From Rhodococcus sp. ARC_M5 (lineage in GTDB: Bacteria > Actinomycetota > Actinomycetes > Mycobacteriales > Mycobacteriaceae), in NCBI RefSeq assembly GCF_022810405.1, contig NZ_JALGQE010000002.1, positions 310,001 through 374,000 of the forward strand: a stretch of 64,000 nucleotides of DNA, written 5' to 3'. A model generated the notes under the pieces. The model did not search any database, was not told the origin of the DNA, and saw nothing but the letters and a program-made list of their open reading frames with translations. Numbering within the stretch: the stretch's first letter is position 1; each line of letters begins with the position of its first letter. The translations under genes and the position numbers were made by a program. Shown here one piece after another: positions 1-7,594 of this stretch.

Positions 1-1
1 G

Positions 2-268
2 TGCCCGCTGGTCGCGGGTGCCGCGAAGATGGATCACCGCAAGTACACGATCGCCAGCACCCTCGGTGCCATCATCTGGGCTCCGGTGCTGCTACTGATC
101 GGGTTCTACTTCGGCTCGTTCATCCAGGGAATCCCGTGGCTGATGCCCGCCGTCCTGATCAGCATGGTCGTGCTGCTGGTCGTCGGAACCGGACTCGGTA
201 TCTGGCAGTACCGCAAGGAAATGGCCCGACCCGAAGAGACCATCGAGGTCGAAGAGGTACTCGAGTAG
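2..268 (+). CDS. DedA family membrane protein, C-terminal part
   Basis: Open at the left window edge: the frame enters as PLVAGAAKMDHRKYTIAS, so the ATG at 29 is internal and about 88 C-terminal residues are visible. The stretch PLVAGAAKMDHRKYT followed by a hydrophobic segment (about 16-38) and a second one (about 45-68) is typical of the end of DedA/SNARE-associated proteins, polytopic inner-membrane proteins linked to undecaprenyl-phosphate or other lipid translocation. The tail is short and acidic. A GH76 gene lies convergently 22 bp downstream. From memory, a DedA gene beside a GH76 gene also occurs in M. tuberculosis (Rv0364/Rv0365c). Confidence 0.8.
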   Translation, partial: CPLVAGAAKMDHRKYTIASTLGAIIWAPVLLLIGFYFGSFIQGIPWLMPAVLISMVVLLVVGTGLGIWQYRKEMARPEETIEVEEVLE

Positions 269-290
269 GCGGTCCGGGTATCCGGCTGTT

Positions 291-1427
291 CTAGAAGCCG
301 GCAGCTGCGACGCGGTAGGCCGCTTCCATGAGCATCCAGCCACCGAGTTGCACCGAGAGGTCGCGCTCGGGCACATCGGACGGTCGGACGGTTCCCTCGG
401 TGAACGTGGCGATGTGCAGGCCTTGCCCCGGGAAACGGGCCTCGCGGGTCCAGTCGGCTCCGAACAGCGGGTTGTCCTCCACTTCGAGGCGGTTCTCCCA
501 CGCCGACTCGGCGGAGTTCAGCACGATCGCCGCTGCGAGTTCGCGTGCTCGATCGTCGGCGTCCGAGTCTCCGGGTAGCTCCACCGCGACCATCGCCAGG
601 TAGCGCGCGAGGATGGGGTTGAACAGGCCGCCGTCTCCCCCACCGCCGCCGGTGATGACGAGGTTGCGGGTCAGGTGATTGTCGACGGCGTCGACCAGAG
701 CATGGACTCGCTCGGCGTGCCTGGGTTCGCCGAGTCGAACGGCGAGTTCGGTCTCGAGGCCCAACGTGACGCCCTGGCAGTAGCTGTATACGGCGCGTTC
801 CATCTCACCGGGCTTTCCGGCGTCGACGAGTGCGCGGGTGGAGTGCATCCCGTCGAGAATCAGCCCCGTGCGCTCGTCTTTGAGGGTGCGGTCCATCCAG
901 TCGGCCATCTCTTGGGCACGCCACAGCCGACCGGTACGCGCCAGCATGATCGCGGCCGGACCGTTGGCGGGTGCGTTGTAGAAGTCGGACTTCTTGCGCC
1001 ACGGAATGCCACCACCCTCGGCCGGGGCCCAGGCGTCGAACAACTCCGTCTCGATCTGCTGGATGCCGCCGCGATTGCCGACGAAGTGCTGCCGCTGCGC
1101 GCGTTCGAGCGCCAACCCGAGCCACGCCATGTCGTCGTAGTAGTTGTTGGTCCAGCCGGTGACGTTGCGGGTTCGGTGCGCTCGGGTGATCTTGTTCAAT
1201 CGCCGACGGCGCTTGGCCGTGAGGTCGCGATCTGCGGCGTCGACCGCGCAGTCGAGCAGGTGGGCCTGCCACCAGTAGTGCCAGCGTAGGAACGCCCGTT
1301 CCTTGCGAATCGGTGGCCAGGCGACGACACCCAACGTCGTACCCGGTAGCCCCCACAGCCGACGCATGTGCCGTGCGACGACGGCCCCCTCCGCAGCGTC
1401 CGCACGCTGCGACCACAACTCTTGCAT
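291..1427 (-). CDS. GH76-family glycoside hydrolase (alpha-1,6-mannanase-like)
   Basis: A 378-residue protein related to glycoside hydrolase family 76, whose characterised members hydrolyse alpha-1,6-mannan. The motif NNYYDDMAWLG at about 94-104 carries the paired aspartates (D98, D99) that are catalytic in bacterial GH76 enzymes. The sequence is rich in Trp and aromatic residues, as expected of an (alpha/alpha)6 barrel. No signal peptide or membrane segment is visible, so an intracellular role on mannosylated material is possible, but the substrate is not shown by sequence. The start is the ATG at 1427, directly before WSQRADAAEGAVVARH. It converges with the DedA gene and is transcribed away from the methyltransferase cluster. 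Confidence 0.8.
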   Translation of the reverse strand: MQELWSQRADAAEGAVVARHMRRLWGLPGTTLGVVAWPPIRKERAFLRWHYWWQAHLLDCAVDAADRDLTAKRRRRLNKITRAHRTRNVTGWTNNYYDDMAWLGLALERAQRQHFVGNRGGIQQIETELFDAWAPAEGGGIPWRKKSDFYNAPANGPAAIMLARTGRLWRAQEMADWMDRTLKDERTGLILDGMHSTRALVDAGKPGEMERAVYSYCQGVTLGLETELAVRLGEPRHAERVHALVDAVDNHLTRNLVITGGGGGDGGLFNPILARYLAMVAVELPGDSDADDRARELAAAIVLNSAESAWENRLEVEDNPLFGADWTREARFPGQGLHIATFTEGTVRPSDVPERDLSVQLGGWMLMEAAYRVAAAGF

Positions 1428-1489
1428 ACGGACAATCCTGCCACTACCGTTGCCGATTCGTTACATCCCGCCCCGGAATCGATGCGGGC

Positions 1490-2170
1490 TCACCACGCAG
1501 CGCCCAGGTCCGCGTGCCGCCGAATCCACGAGTGCATGGCAATTCCGGCGGCAACACCGGCATTGATGCTGCGAGTGGAACCGAATTGGGCGATCGATAC
1601 CGTCATCGACGCCGAGTCGCGGGCACTGTCGGTGACGCCCGGTCCTTCCTGGCCGAAGAGCAGCAAGCAATGGCGCGGCAACTCCGCCGTCTCGATCGGC
1701 ACCGACCCGGGGGTGTTGTCGACGGCAACGACCACGAGGCCCGCGTCCGCCGCGAACGCCATCAGTTCCTCCACCGAATCGTGGTGATGGATGTGCTGGT
1801 AACGATCGGTGACCATCGCGCCGCGGCGGTTCCATCGACGCCGCCCGACGATGTGTACCGACTGTGCCGCGAAGGCATTCGCGGTGCGCACCACCGTGCC
1901 GATGTTGGCGTCGTTGGTGAAGTTCTCGATGGCCACGTGCAGCGAATGCCGTCGGGTGTCGATGTCGGCGACGATCGCCTCGCGTCGCCAGTAGCGATAT
2001 GCGTCGACGACGTTGCGGCGGTCACCGCCGGCGAGCAGTTCCGGATCCAAGCGCGGATCGTCGGGTGGCGGTTCTGCGTGGGTGTCGGCCCACGGTCCGA
2101 CGCCGTGGGGGTGCTCGCCCCACTCGGTGGGTCCTGCGTCCTCCGGCACAGAGTTGCTGTCGCCGCTCAA
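1490..2170 (-). CDS. TrmH/SpoU-family RNA 2'-O-methyltransferase
   Basis: A SPOUT-class methyltransferase expected to 2'-O-methylate a ribose in tRNA or rRNA using S-adenosylmethionine. The N-terminal part holds NFTNDANIGTVVRTANAF (SpoU motif 1), and the C-terminal knot carries LLLFGQEGPGVTD and STRSINAGVAAGIAMHSW, which build the SAM site. The TTG at 2170 overlaps the stop of the upstream lipoprotein gene (TATTGA), suggesting translational coupling; a GTG at 2149 would give 219 residues and is an equally fair start. The target base cannot be told from sequence. A second SpoU protein, of the RlmB type, is encoded at about 39.2-40.1 kb. Confidence 0.82.
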   Translation of the reverse strand: MSGDSNSVPEDAGPTEWGEHPHGVGPWADTHAEPPPDDPRLDPELLAGGDRRNVVDAYRYWRREAIVADIDTRRHSLHVAIENFTNDANIGTVVRTANAFAAQSVHIVGRRRWNRRGAMVTDRYQHIHHHDSVEELMAFAADAGLVVVAVDNTPGSVPIETAELPRHCLLLFGQEGPGVTDSARDSASMTVSIAQFGSTRSINAGVAAGIAMHSWIRRHADLGAAW

Positions 2171-2778
2171 TAGACTTCGTTGCTGTCCGGTGCGATGCGG
2201 AAGCCGTGTCCGGTCGCATCGTCGACGCACGAGATGCCGTTCTCCGCGGACGTGCAGGTGAACCCGTTTCCGGCGATGGTCGCACCCACCGCCAGCGGTG
2301 GATCGATCGTGTCCCCACCCGAGGTGTACACCACGCCGCCGGAGCACATGAACGCCGCCGGACCGTCGTTGGTGACACGAATTCCGTTGCCCCAGTTGAT
2401 CATGCAATCCTCGGGCTTCGGCGGAACCGGAGTGGTGGTGCCCTGGCACCCGGCTTCGGTGCGGGTGGACAGCGGCACGATGCCGCACTGGAACAGACCG
2501 TCGGGAGAACTGAAGTAGTACGCGCCGCCGATGGGGGCGTACGTCGTCTGCGGTTCCGCGGTGGGCGGCGGAGGCTCGACCGGAGGCGGTGGCGGCGGGA
2601 GCGCTTCTTCCGTGGTCGTCGCCGGCGCAGAGGTCGTGGTTGCCGTCGTGGTTGTCGGCGCGAGGGTGGTGGCCGACGCAGGCGACGGGGGCTGGGCAGC
2701 GGACTCACTGCTGCACCCGGTGAGAACGAGCGCCGTACCGGCCCCGATCACCACCAACCAGGCTCGAAACGTACCCAT
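2167..2778 (-). CDS. Putative lipoprotein with Pro/Thr-rich linker
   Basis: A hypothetical lipoprotein of about 203 residues. The start at 2778 (MGTFRAWLVVIG) gives a compact signal peptide with lipobox LTGC at about residues 18-21; a more distal ATG at 2832 would only lengthen the n-region. A linker rich in Thr, Ala and Pro (about 30-80) precedes a C-terminal domain with several cysteines (CGIV, GCQG, DCMI, FMCSG, FTCTS, ISCVD) that could form disulphides outside the membrane. The function is not recognised. Its stop overlaps the start of the downstream methyltransferase gene, so the two are probably co-transcribed. Confidence 0.7.
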   Translation of the reverse strand: MGTFRAWLVVIGAGTALVLTGCSSESAAQPPSPASATTLAPTTTTATTTSAPATTTEEALPPPPPPVEPPPPTAEPQTTYAPIGGAYYFSSPDGLFQCGIVPLSTRTEAGCQGTTTPVPPKPEDCMINWGNGIRVTNDGPAAFMCSGGVVYTSGGDTIDPPLAVGATIAGNGFTCTSAENGISCVDDATGHGFRIAPDSNEVY

Positions 2779-2900
2779 GTGCCGTGCTCTGCTCGAACCC
2801 CACGTACTCAGCATGAAAAAAACCCGACCCACCTTCCGACACCGATCACTCCGACGACCGACGATACCGGCGCACCGCCGGCATCGTTCGGCGAGAGGTT

Positions 2901-3698
2901 CTAGGTGTGGCTCAGGCGCCGGTTGACCTCACGAGTGAGCCAAGCGGGCGAGAATCGTGACCCGAGCGAGAGCGCCTTGGACGGCAGGCCGACCGGGAAA
3001 TGCACCTTGTGCAACCGACGCTTCACCGGACGGGTCGCGTCGAAGATCGCGTCGGACACATCCTTGACGGTGAGCTTGATACCCAACGAGCTCGTCGTGC
3101 CCGTCGAGACACCCTGGGTCATCGCTGTCTGGACGAAAAGCGGCCACATGGCCTTGACCGCGATGTCGTACTTGCTCCACTCGAGATCCAATGCCTCGGT
3201 GATGCCGCGCACCGCGAACTTGGACGCGCCGTAGGTCACCAACTCGGGCTGACCGTAGATGGCCGACGCCGAGCACAGGTTGACGACCTGAGCACCGGCC
3301 GTGTCCCTCAAATACGGGAAGGCGGCGTGAGTGCCGTAGATGACGCCGTTGAAGTTGATGTCGATCTGACGACGGTGCACCGACAGCGGCATGTCCTCGA
3401 AGGCACCCGCGGCGAGAATTCCGGCGTTGTTGATCAGAATGTCGAGTCGACCGTCGCCCTCCCCGACGAACTCCTTCAACCGGGTTTCCCACTGGTCGGA
3501 GTCGGTTACATCCAAGGTGCCGGTAACCACGCACCCGCTGAGCGAAGCAGCTTCCTTGCCGAGCGATGCCAAGCCGGTCTCGTCGATGTCGTACGCACCG
3601 ACGAGGTAGCCGTTAGCAGCGAACTTGAGAGCAGTTGCGCGGCCGATGCCGGCTGCAGCGCCTGAAATGAAGACAGTTGGTCGAGTCACATCGATCAC
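2901..3698 (-). CDS. Short-chain dehydrogenase/reductase
   Basis: A classical SDR of 265 residues, an NAD(P)-dependent oxidoreductase with a Rossmann fold. Visible motifs are SGAAAGIG (cofactor loop, about 12-19), the NNAG structural motif (about 90-93), serines S143/S145 in LCSASA, and the catalytic YGASK (Y156, K160). The Asp-containing YDIDE after beta-2 suggests a preference for NAD(H). The C-terminal third is basic (VKRRLHKVHFP), similar to the many mycobacterial SDRs of unknown substrate. The substrate is unknown. The gene is monocistronic, with a perfect palindrome about 18 bp upstream of its start. Confidence 0.85.
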   Translation of the reverse strand: MIDVTRPTVFISGAAAGIGRATALKFAANGYLVGAYDIDETGLASLGKEAASLSGCVVTGTLDVTDSDQWETRLKEFVGEGDGRLDILINNAGILAAGAFEDMPLSVHRRQIDINFNGVIYGTHAAFPYLRDTAGAQVVNLCSASAIYGQPELVTYGASKFAVRGITEALDLEWSKYDIAVKAMWPLFVQTAMTQGVSTGTTSSLGIKLTVKDVSDAIFDATRPVKRRLHKVHFPVGLPSKALSLGSRFSPAWLTREVNRRLSHT

Positions 3699-3715
3699 CG
3701 TACATGTAACCCTAC

Positions 3716-3725
3716 TTACCGGTAA
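3716..3725. promoter_or_regulatory. Palindrome TTACCGGTAA between SDR and DUF3592-like gene
   Basis: A perfect 10-bp palindrome in the short divergent spacer between the SDR gene (start 3698) and the membrane protein gene starting at 3778. GTAAC also occurs once just before it (TACATGTAAC). Position and symmetry suggest a binding site for a dimeric regulator; the regulator is unknown, and a 10-bp palindrome can arise by chance. Confidence 0.3.
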
Positions 3726-3777
3726 CCCCTATCGTCGAATATCGATCAGTCGCTTTCAGCGACCCAGGAGCACCGAA

Positions 3778-4230
3778 GTGAACAACACGAGAATCGTCCG
3801 ATCCGTCGTCTTCGTGACGATCGGTTATGCAATCGTGCTGGCGATCTGGATAGGTTGGCTGATGAAGCGAACTCCCCCCGGGACGCTTCCCTACCAGCTG
3901 GCGGCCCTGGTCGCCGGGTTCGGCGCAGCACTCGGCCTGGCAATGATGATCGCCGGACGACCCACGCGTGAGCAGAAGGAATTGATCGAACACGGCGTCG
4001 AGGGATGGGCAACGGTGGATGCCATCCGCCGCATCGACGACGACACCGCCGAACTGGACCTCGAATTCACCGTGCCCGGGTCGGGCAGCTACTTCGGCAA
4101 GATCGTCTACGACATCCCGCAGTCGGACACCTCGCGATTCGAGCCGGGCACGGTCATCGCCGTCCGCGTCGACCCCGCCCATCGTGAGCGGGTGCTGCTG
4201 CTACCCCGAAGCCAAGGCCTCGACGAGTAA
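3778..4230 (+). CDS. DUF3592-like membrane protein
   Basis: A 150-residue protein with two N-terminal transmembrane segments (about 8-29 and 38-58) followed by a soluble beta-rich domain with GVEGWATVDAIRRIDDD and FEPGTVIAVRVDPAHRERVLL. This is the pattern of DUF3592-type proteins, whose function is unknown. The GTG start at 3778 is supported by AGGAG six bases upstream, so the frame further upstream is not coding. The last 30 bp overlap the 3' end of the convergent YhhN gene. Confidence 0.7.
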   Translation: MNNTRIVRSVVFVTIGYAIVLAIWIGWLMKRTPPGTLPYQLAALVAGFGAALGLAMMIAGRPTREQKELIEHGVEGWATVDAIRRIDDDTAELDLEFTVPGSGSYFGKIVYDIPQSDTSRFEPGTVIAVRVDPAHRERVLLLPRSQGLDE

Positions 4231-4851
4231 CACCTGCGCCGCCACATAGGTCGACAGAACCACCGCCTCCGCAGCACGGCGCCGACGGTCCTCGGTCAGA
4301 AACAGTCGCCTGAACACGATCAGGGCGTCGGACACGGTGAACAGAACGCCGCCGATCACCAGCCTCCGATCACCGCCGCGCGAGACGGAACGAGCAGACA
4401 GCGTCGACGTGGTCGCGAGCACTGCACCGTATGCCGTCAGGGTCGACGCCACCGCGGGCTGACGCCTGGCCAGTAGCGCCGCCGCTGCAGCCCACCCTGC
4501 GTACCGCGGAATCGCGTCGATCAGCGCCGGACGCGCACCCCGACGCACCAGCAGATACGTGTAGGTGCACTGCATCATCGCGAACGCACGGGCACCCCAT
4601 TCCAGGGCGGAATCGTCGTCGGGGTCGATCAACAGAACATCGCCGACGGTGGCAGCCGCGAGACCGGCCAACAGCACCCGATCCCTGGCCGGATCGAGCC
4701 CGCAGGCCAGCGCAGGACCGATCAGAGGCTTGGCGATGCGCTGCAACGGCATCGAACCCGTCCACGCACCGACCGCCGTGACCCCGCCTGCAACCAGCGC
4801 GGCGACGCGAGCACGCCGCATCCGATCACTCTTCAACTTCGCCACCTCCAC
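4201..4851 (-). CDS. YhhN/TMEM86 family lysoplasmalogenase-like membrane protein
   Basis: A 216-residue polytopic protein of the YhhN (TMEM86) family, some members of which hydrolyse lysoplasmalogens. Family features seen are KPLIGPALACGL near residue 45, LAAATVGDVLLI with a conserved Asp around residue 70, and repeated hydrophobic helices over the whole length. No soluble domain is attached. The enzymatic activity is inferred from the family only. Its 3' end overlaps the convergent DUF3592-like gene by 30 bp, so the transcripts are partly antisense to each other. Confidence 0.75.
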   Translation of the reverse strand: MEVAKLKSDRMRRARVAALVAGGVTAVGAWTGSMPLQRIAKPLIGPALACGLDPARDRVLLAGLAAATVGDVLLIDPDDDSALEWGARAFAMMQCTYTYLLVRRGARPALIDAIPRYAGWAAAAALLARRQPAVASTLTAYGAVLATTSTLSARSVSRGGDRRLVIGGVLFTVSDALIVFRRLFLTEDRRRRAAEAVVLSTYVAAQVLLVEALASG

Positions 4852-4867
4852 AGCCCATCACGACGAC

Positions 4868-4881
4868 CGTCACATGTGACG
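4868..4881. promoter_or_regulatory. Perfect 14-bp palindrome
   Basis: CGTCACATGTGACG is a perfect 14-bp palindrome in the divergent spacer between the YhhN gene (start 4851) and the Rv1733c-like gene (start 4966). Its place 17 bp upstream of the YhhN start fits an operator. It is not a classical CRP site, because the half-sites are in the order TCACA-TGTGA. The binding factor is unknown. Confidence 0.4.
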
Positions 4882-4965
4882 CTGACCCCTATCGCTTGAT
4901 ACTCGCAGGTCGCGTCGGCATCGTGGAACGGTCGGTCGGATCATTTCGAGGCAGTGGGGACCATC

Positions 4966-5562
4966 ATGCGCCGCAAACTCACCGGGCAGCACCGTTCGGG
5001 ACGCGCCGACCTCGCCGGCTACCCCAATCCCCTGCTCCGTGACTGCGATGTCCGCCAGGCGCGCATCAAGCACTGGGTCACCACACTGCTGATCGTCATG
5101 ATTCCGGTGTCCCTGTGGATCGGGCTCGGTACCCACGCCGATCAGCAACAACGACTGGAGGATCAGCGCGGCTCGATCCACCAGGTCACAGCGACCACCA
5201 CGGACATTGCAGAAGTTGCACCGGTCTCGTCGACCGAGTTCGGCGCGTCCGGCGCTGCTGCGACCGCCGTCGACTCGCGGTGGGTCTACCGGGGCGTCGA
5301 ACACACCGGACGCGTCAGCGTCGACACCGGTTCTCCGGTCGGAACCACCACCCCGATCTGGGTCGACGACAGTGGCGACCTGAGCGTGCGGCCGCTGACA
5401 TCGTCCGATGTCGTCGCCGCATCCATCTTCGGTGCCGTCGGTAGCTGGGTGCTGATGGCGACCCTTCTCGTCGGCACCTATCTGCTGATGCGTTTCCGCT
5501 ACGACCTCAGGCGCGATGCCGAATGGGATCGTGACATCGCCGATCTCCTCCGCCAGCACTGA
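4966..5562 (+). CDS. Rv1733c-like two-helix membrane protein
   Basis: A 198-residue protein with the architecture of the mycobacterial Rv1733c family: an N-terminal NPLLRDCDVRQARIKHW segment, a first membrane helix (about 38-55), an external domain containing SRWVYRGVEHTGRVSV and TTPIWVDDSGDLSVRPLT, a second helix (about 150-172), and an ending close to WDRDIADLL. The match to Rv1733c (NPLVRGTD, RWVVNGIERSG, GIWVDSAGQL) is from memory but clear. Members are abundant in actinobacteria and of unknown biochemical function. The ATG at 4966 with GGGGA upstream is preferred over the GTG at 4954. Confidence 0.72.
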   Translation: MRRKLTGQHRSGRADLAGYPNPLLRDCDVRQARIKHWVTTLLIVMIPVSLWIGLGTHADQQQRLEDQRGSIHQVTATTTDIAEVAPVSSTEFGASGAAATAVDSRWVYRGVEHTGRVSVDTGSPVGTTTPIWVDDSGDLSVRPLTSSDVVAASIFGAVGSWVLMATLLVGTYLLMRFRYDLRRDAEWDRDIADLLRQH

Positions 5563-5610
5563 CTGCTCCCGTGTCACTCGTCGGGCTCACGCTCGCCGTT
5601 GCGATAGATA

Positions 5611-5625
5611 GTTAGTGTATGTAAC
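5611..5625. promoter_or_regulatory. Probable MarR operator, GTTA-N7-TAAC
   Basis: GTTAGTGTATGTAAC ends 9 bp before the marR-like start at 5635 and sits in an unusually AT-rich patch. Its GTTA/TAAC arms flank a 7-bp centre, the usual size of a MarR-dimer site. The position fits autorepression of the regulator/transporter operon. This is an inference from location and symmetry. Confidence 0.45.
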
Positions 5626-5634
5626 AATAAATCG

Positions 5635-6096
5635 GTGAGCCACTCCGACGAAGACATCAGGGACCTCCTCTCGCAGCTGGTCACCAGTTCGTCGCGCTTC
5701 GTCCGATTGGCCGCCCGGTTCGGCAGCGACGAATGGCCGCGAGCATGGATGCGAGCCCTGTCGTTGCTCGAGGAGTATCAGCCGCTGCGGATCAGCACCT
5801 TCGCCGAGCTCGACCGATGCTCCCAACCATCGGCGACGGCGTTGCTCGCCAAGCTGAGCAACGCCGACCTCGTCACCAGACGATCCGACCCGGACGACTC
5901 ACGCGCCGTGCTCGTCGAGATGACCGAGGCCGGCCATCGTTGGCTCGCCGACGGTCGACGCCACCTCGTCGACGGACTGGTCCCCTACCTGTCCGACCGC
6001 GACCCAGAACAGATCCAGAAACTGACCGACGGCTTGAGCGAGCTTCGCAGCATCCTCGAACCCGTCGATCACGGAATGAGAGGAACTCTTTCGTGA
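5635..6096 (+). CDS. MarR-family transcriptional regulator
   Basis: A 153-residue winged-helix regulator. The recognition region FAELDRCSQPSATALLAKLSNADLVTRRSDPDDSRAVLVEMTEAG (about 50-96) shows the MarR recognition helix and the beta-wing with the DDSR signature. Helices at both ends would form the dimer interface. The GTG at 5635 is chosen because it begins the conserved helix. The stop overlaps the start of the following MFS gene (GTGA), so regulator and transporter form an operon, and the regulator probably controls the pump in response to a small aromatic ligand or drug. Confidence 0.85.
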   Translation: MSHSDEDIRDLLSQLVTSSSRFVRLAARFGSDEWPRAWMRALSLLEEYQPLRISTFAELDRCSQPSATALLAKLSNADLVTRRSDPDDSRAVLVEMTEAGHRWLADGRRHLVDGLVPYLSDRDPEQIQKLTDGLSELRSILEPVDHGMRGTLS

Positions 6097-7319
6097 CCGC
6101 CAACACCTCCTCCGACAGTCTCCTGAAGCAACCGCGTGCGGTGTGGGCTGTCGCGTTCGCCAGCGTCATCGCCTTCATGGGCATCGGCCTCGTGGACCCC
6201 ATCCTCAAACCCATCGGCGAACAGTTGAATGCCTCGCCGTCTCAGGTGTCACTGCTGTTCACCAGCTACATGCTCGTCACCGGCGTCGCGATGCTGATCA
6301 CCGGAGTGGTGTCCAGCCGCTTCGGCCCGAAGCGCACATTGCTGGTCGGCCTGGCGATCATCGTCGTCTTCGCAGCCCTGGCAGGCACATCCGGATCGGT
6401 CGGCGAGATCATCGGTTTCCGCGCAGGCTGGGGACTGGGCAATGCGCTGTTCATCGCCACGGCGCTCTCGACCATCGTCGGCGCGGCGTCCGGCGGCGTT
6501 GCACGCGCGATCATCCTCTACGAGGCCGCGCTGGGTATCGGTATCGCGACCGGTCCCCTCGTCGGCGGCGTCCTGGGCGGGTTCAGCTGGCGTGGACCGT
6601 TCTTCGGCGTCGCCGCCCTGATGGCCGTCGCGTTCATTCTGCTCATCGTCATGCTCCCGGACACTCCGAAGCCCGCGCACACCACCTCGATCCTCGATCC
6701 GTTCCGAGCCCTTCGGCATCGCGGTCTGCTCACCGTCGGTATCACCGCGTTGCTCTACAACTACGGGTTCTTCACCCTGCTCGCCTACACACCCTTCCCC
6801 CTGGACATGGGCACGTACTCGATCGGCTTCATCTTCTTCGGCTGGGGTCTCTGCCTGGCTGTGGCGTCGGTGTTCATCGCACCGAAGCTGCAGCGAGCCT
6901 TCGGAACGCTGAACATGATGATGCTGGCGCTGCTGCTGTTCGCCGTCGACCTGGGCGTCATGGCGATGTTCACCGAGAACAAGACCGTTCTGATCGTGGG
7001 AACCGTCGTGGCCGGGTTGTTCCTCGGCGTCAACAACACCCTGATCACCGAGACCGTCATGATCTCGGCACCGGTCGAGCGGTCGACAGCGTCGGCGGCC
7101 TACAGCTTCGTTCGTTTCACCGGCGGAGCCGCGGCTCCCTACCTGGCCGGCAAACTGGGCGAGTCGAACATGCACGTTCCGTTCTGGGTGGGTGCCGCCT
7201 GCACCGCCCTTGCCATCGTGGTACTCGCGACCGGCCGGAAGGTGCTCGCCCACGTCGACGATCACGAACCTGCACCTCACAGCATCGACGAGGCCCGCGC
7301 GGTGACGGTCGGCGACTGA
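6093..7319 (+). CDS. MFS drug-efflux transporter (DHA1 type)
   Basis: A 408-residue major facilitator with about 12 predicted helices. The segment MGIGLVDPILKPIGEQL in helix 1 and GVVSSRFGPKRTLLVGL in the loop between helices 2 and 3 (motif A) mark a DHA1-type proton-coupled exporter. The GTG start at 6093 overlaps the marR stop by 4 bp and has AGAGGAAC upstream. The substrate is unknown; coupling to a MarR regulator suggests a xenobiotic or an endogenous toxic metabolite. A hairpin terminator follows the stop. Confidence 0.85.
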   Translation: MTANTSSDSLLKQPRAVWAVAFASVIAFMGIGLVDPILKPIGEQLNASPSQVSLLFTSYMLVTGVAMLITGVVSSRFGPKRTLLVGLAIIVVFAALAGTSGSVGEIIGFRAGWGLGNALFIATALSTIVGAASGGVARAIILYEAALGIGIATGPLVGGVLGGFSWRGPFFGVAALMAVAFILLIVMLPDTPKPAHTTSILDPFRALRHRGLLTVGITALLYNYGFFTLLAYTPFPLDMGTYSIGFIFFGWGLCLAVASVFIAPKLQRAFGTLNMMMLALLLFAVDLGVMAMFTENKTVLIVGTVVAGLFLGVNNTLITETVMISAPVERSTASAAYSFVRFTGGAAAPYLAGKLGESNMHVPFWVGAACTALAIVVLATGRKVLAHVDDHEPAPHSIDEARAVTVGD

Positions 7320-7345
7320 ATTCCGCTCATCAGAAAGGGTTTTCA

Positions 7346-7377
7346 CGACGGCTGAGATGGGTGCATCTCGGCCGTCG
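7346..7377 (+). terminator. Hairpin terminator after MFS gene
   Basis: The 14-base arms at 7346-7359 and 7364-7377 pair with one mismatch around a 4-base loop, 26 bp after the MFS stop. There is no long T-tract, as is common in high-GC actinobacteria. It separates the marR/MFS operon from the surface-protein gene. Confidence 0.6.
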
Positions 7378-7594
7378 ACCCATGTCGACATCCCCTCCAG
7401 TCACATGCGTCTCATCAGTAACACTTTCATAACCAATTCTCAGGTAAAGCCTTCAGGGGTTCCCGAGACCGGCCGGTTGGTTTACGGTCCAGTCATCACA
7501 GTTGTTCGTGTGACTCACCAACTACACCCGTTCCGCGTGGGAGGACGGGTGCGTGCAGCACGATGCTGCCACTGACCGAAGGGCCACAATCTCC

